Below, in pieces: positions 63,795 to 64,000 of a DNA stretch of 64,000 nucleotides. The stretch lies in assembly GCF_030317105.1 (NCBI RefSeq), contig NZ_JASZYG010000010.1:140360-204359 (forward strand), read 5' to 3'. Each line of letters begins with the position of its first letter. Within the stretch, counting starts at the first letter, position 1. The notes under the pieces were generated by a model. That model did no database searches and had not been told where the DNA came from. It was given only the letters and a program-made list of their open reading frames with translations. A program made the position numbers and the translations under genes. Source of the DNA: Variovorax brevis (lineage in GTDB: Bacteria; Pseudomonadota; Gammaproteobacteria; Burkholderiales; Burkholderiaceae_C).

Positions 63795-63914
63795 CTTCGG
63801 GGTCGCGGCGGCGTCTTTGCGGGATGAGATGCAAGGCGCGGCGCGCCGCACGGGCTCTCTGCCCGTGCAAGCGCTGCAACGCCGCAGATCGCCCGCAAAG
63901 ACACCGCCCCGAAG
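63795..63914. repeat. Inverted-repeat element near the window end
   Basis: Arms CTTCGGGG...GGCGTCTTTGCGGG (63795-63823) and CCCGCAAAGAC...CCCCGAAG (63892-63914) are imperfect reverse complements. They flank a central CACGGGC-TCTCT-GCCCGTG hairpin. A further palindrome-like CGTACGAGCAGTACG follows near 63960. The tract after mdcR to 64000 has no supported gene. It looks like a second type of dispersed element, possibly cut by the window edge. Confidence 0.7.
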
Positions 63915-64000
63915 GGTTTGCGAGATAAAGGGCCTGCTGGGGCGTTGCGAGGCTCGGTCGTACGAGCAGTACGACGCTTCGCCTCGCGCCTACCATCAGG

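Overview
The window is high-GC DNA from a beta-proteobacterium, most likely a Burkholderiales/Comamonadaceae member close to Variovorax. The evidence is codon and protein style, dense ATGA-overlapped operons, an MdcR-type LysR regulator, and palindromic dispersed repeats of a kind I associate with that family. This assignment comes from reading alone; no database search was run.

Layout. (1) 1-2678: end of a carbohydrate ABC-importer operon, with a convergent IlvD/Edd-type sugar-acid dehydratase (2668-4389). (2) 4439-13210, all on the minus strand: a DUF4287 protein, a DUF3300 lipoprotein with a giant Gln/Ala/Arg tail, a zinc/manganese-type uptake locus (permease, binding protein, outer-membrane barrel, His/Cys-rich small protein) and an S9 peptidase. 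(3) 13307-27593: first tetrahydromethanopterin (H4MPT) block. It holds a pentapeptide-repeat protein, a pterin dehydratase, mptG, mtdB, an Orf17-like ATP-grasp, mch, an Orf5-like ATP-grasp, an Orf7/CitG-like protein, fae, a dihydroneopterin aldolase, a sigma-54 activator, afpA, a DHPS-like protein, a DUF447 protein and mfnB. (4) 27647-46950: an interposed stress and acetate section. It holds an RRM protein, two Hsp20s, a carotenoid oxygenase, a haloperoxidase, an AfsR-like regulator, a LuxR regulator, an alcohol dehydrogenase, acs-DUF485-actP, a DUF294 nucleotidyltransferase, an exonuclease and two Crp/Fnr regulators. (5) 46986-57906: second C1 block with mfnE, mfnF-like and mfnD divergent from a hisA-like gene and fhcBADC, followed by a GNAT protein and a PabB-PabC fusion. 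(6) 57879-64000: ordinary genes (P-loop kinase, amidohydrolase, CBS-BON protein, carboxylesterase, MdcR) and two inverted-repeat elements.

How the genes work together. Fae condenses formaldehyde with H4MPT, MtdB oxidises methylene-H4MPT, Mch hydrolyses methenyl-H4MPT to formyl-H4MPT, and FhcABCD transfers the formyl group to a methanofuran-type carrier and releases formate. The neighbours make the cofactors: PabBC, MptG, FolB, the pterin dehydratase, AfpA, the DHPS-like protein and the Orf5/7/17-like proteins for the pterin; MfnB, MfnD, MfnE and MfnF for the furan carrier. No methanol or methylamine dehydrogenase and no formate dehydrogenase is in the window, so the island may serve formaldehyde detoxification or a methylotrophic module encoded elsewhere.

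The most striking unannotated signals are: a near-perfect sigma-54 promoter with an upstream perfect dyad before fhcB, plus a weaker sigma-54-like site before fae, in an island that carries its own sigma-54 activator; and palindromic repeats that sit exactly between ATGA junctions in two operons and stay open in frame, creating a 57-codon ORF between fhcA and fhcD and a 25-codon ORF between two permease genes.
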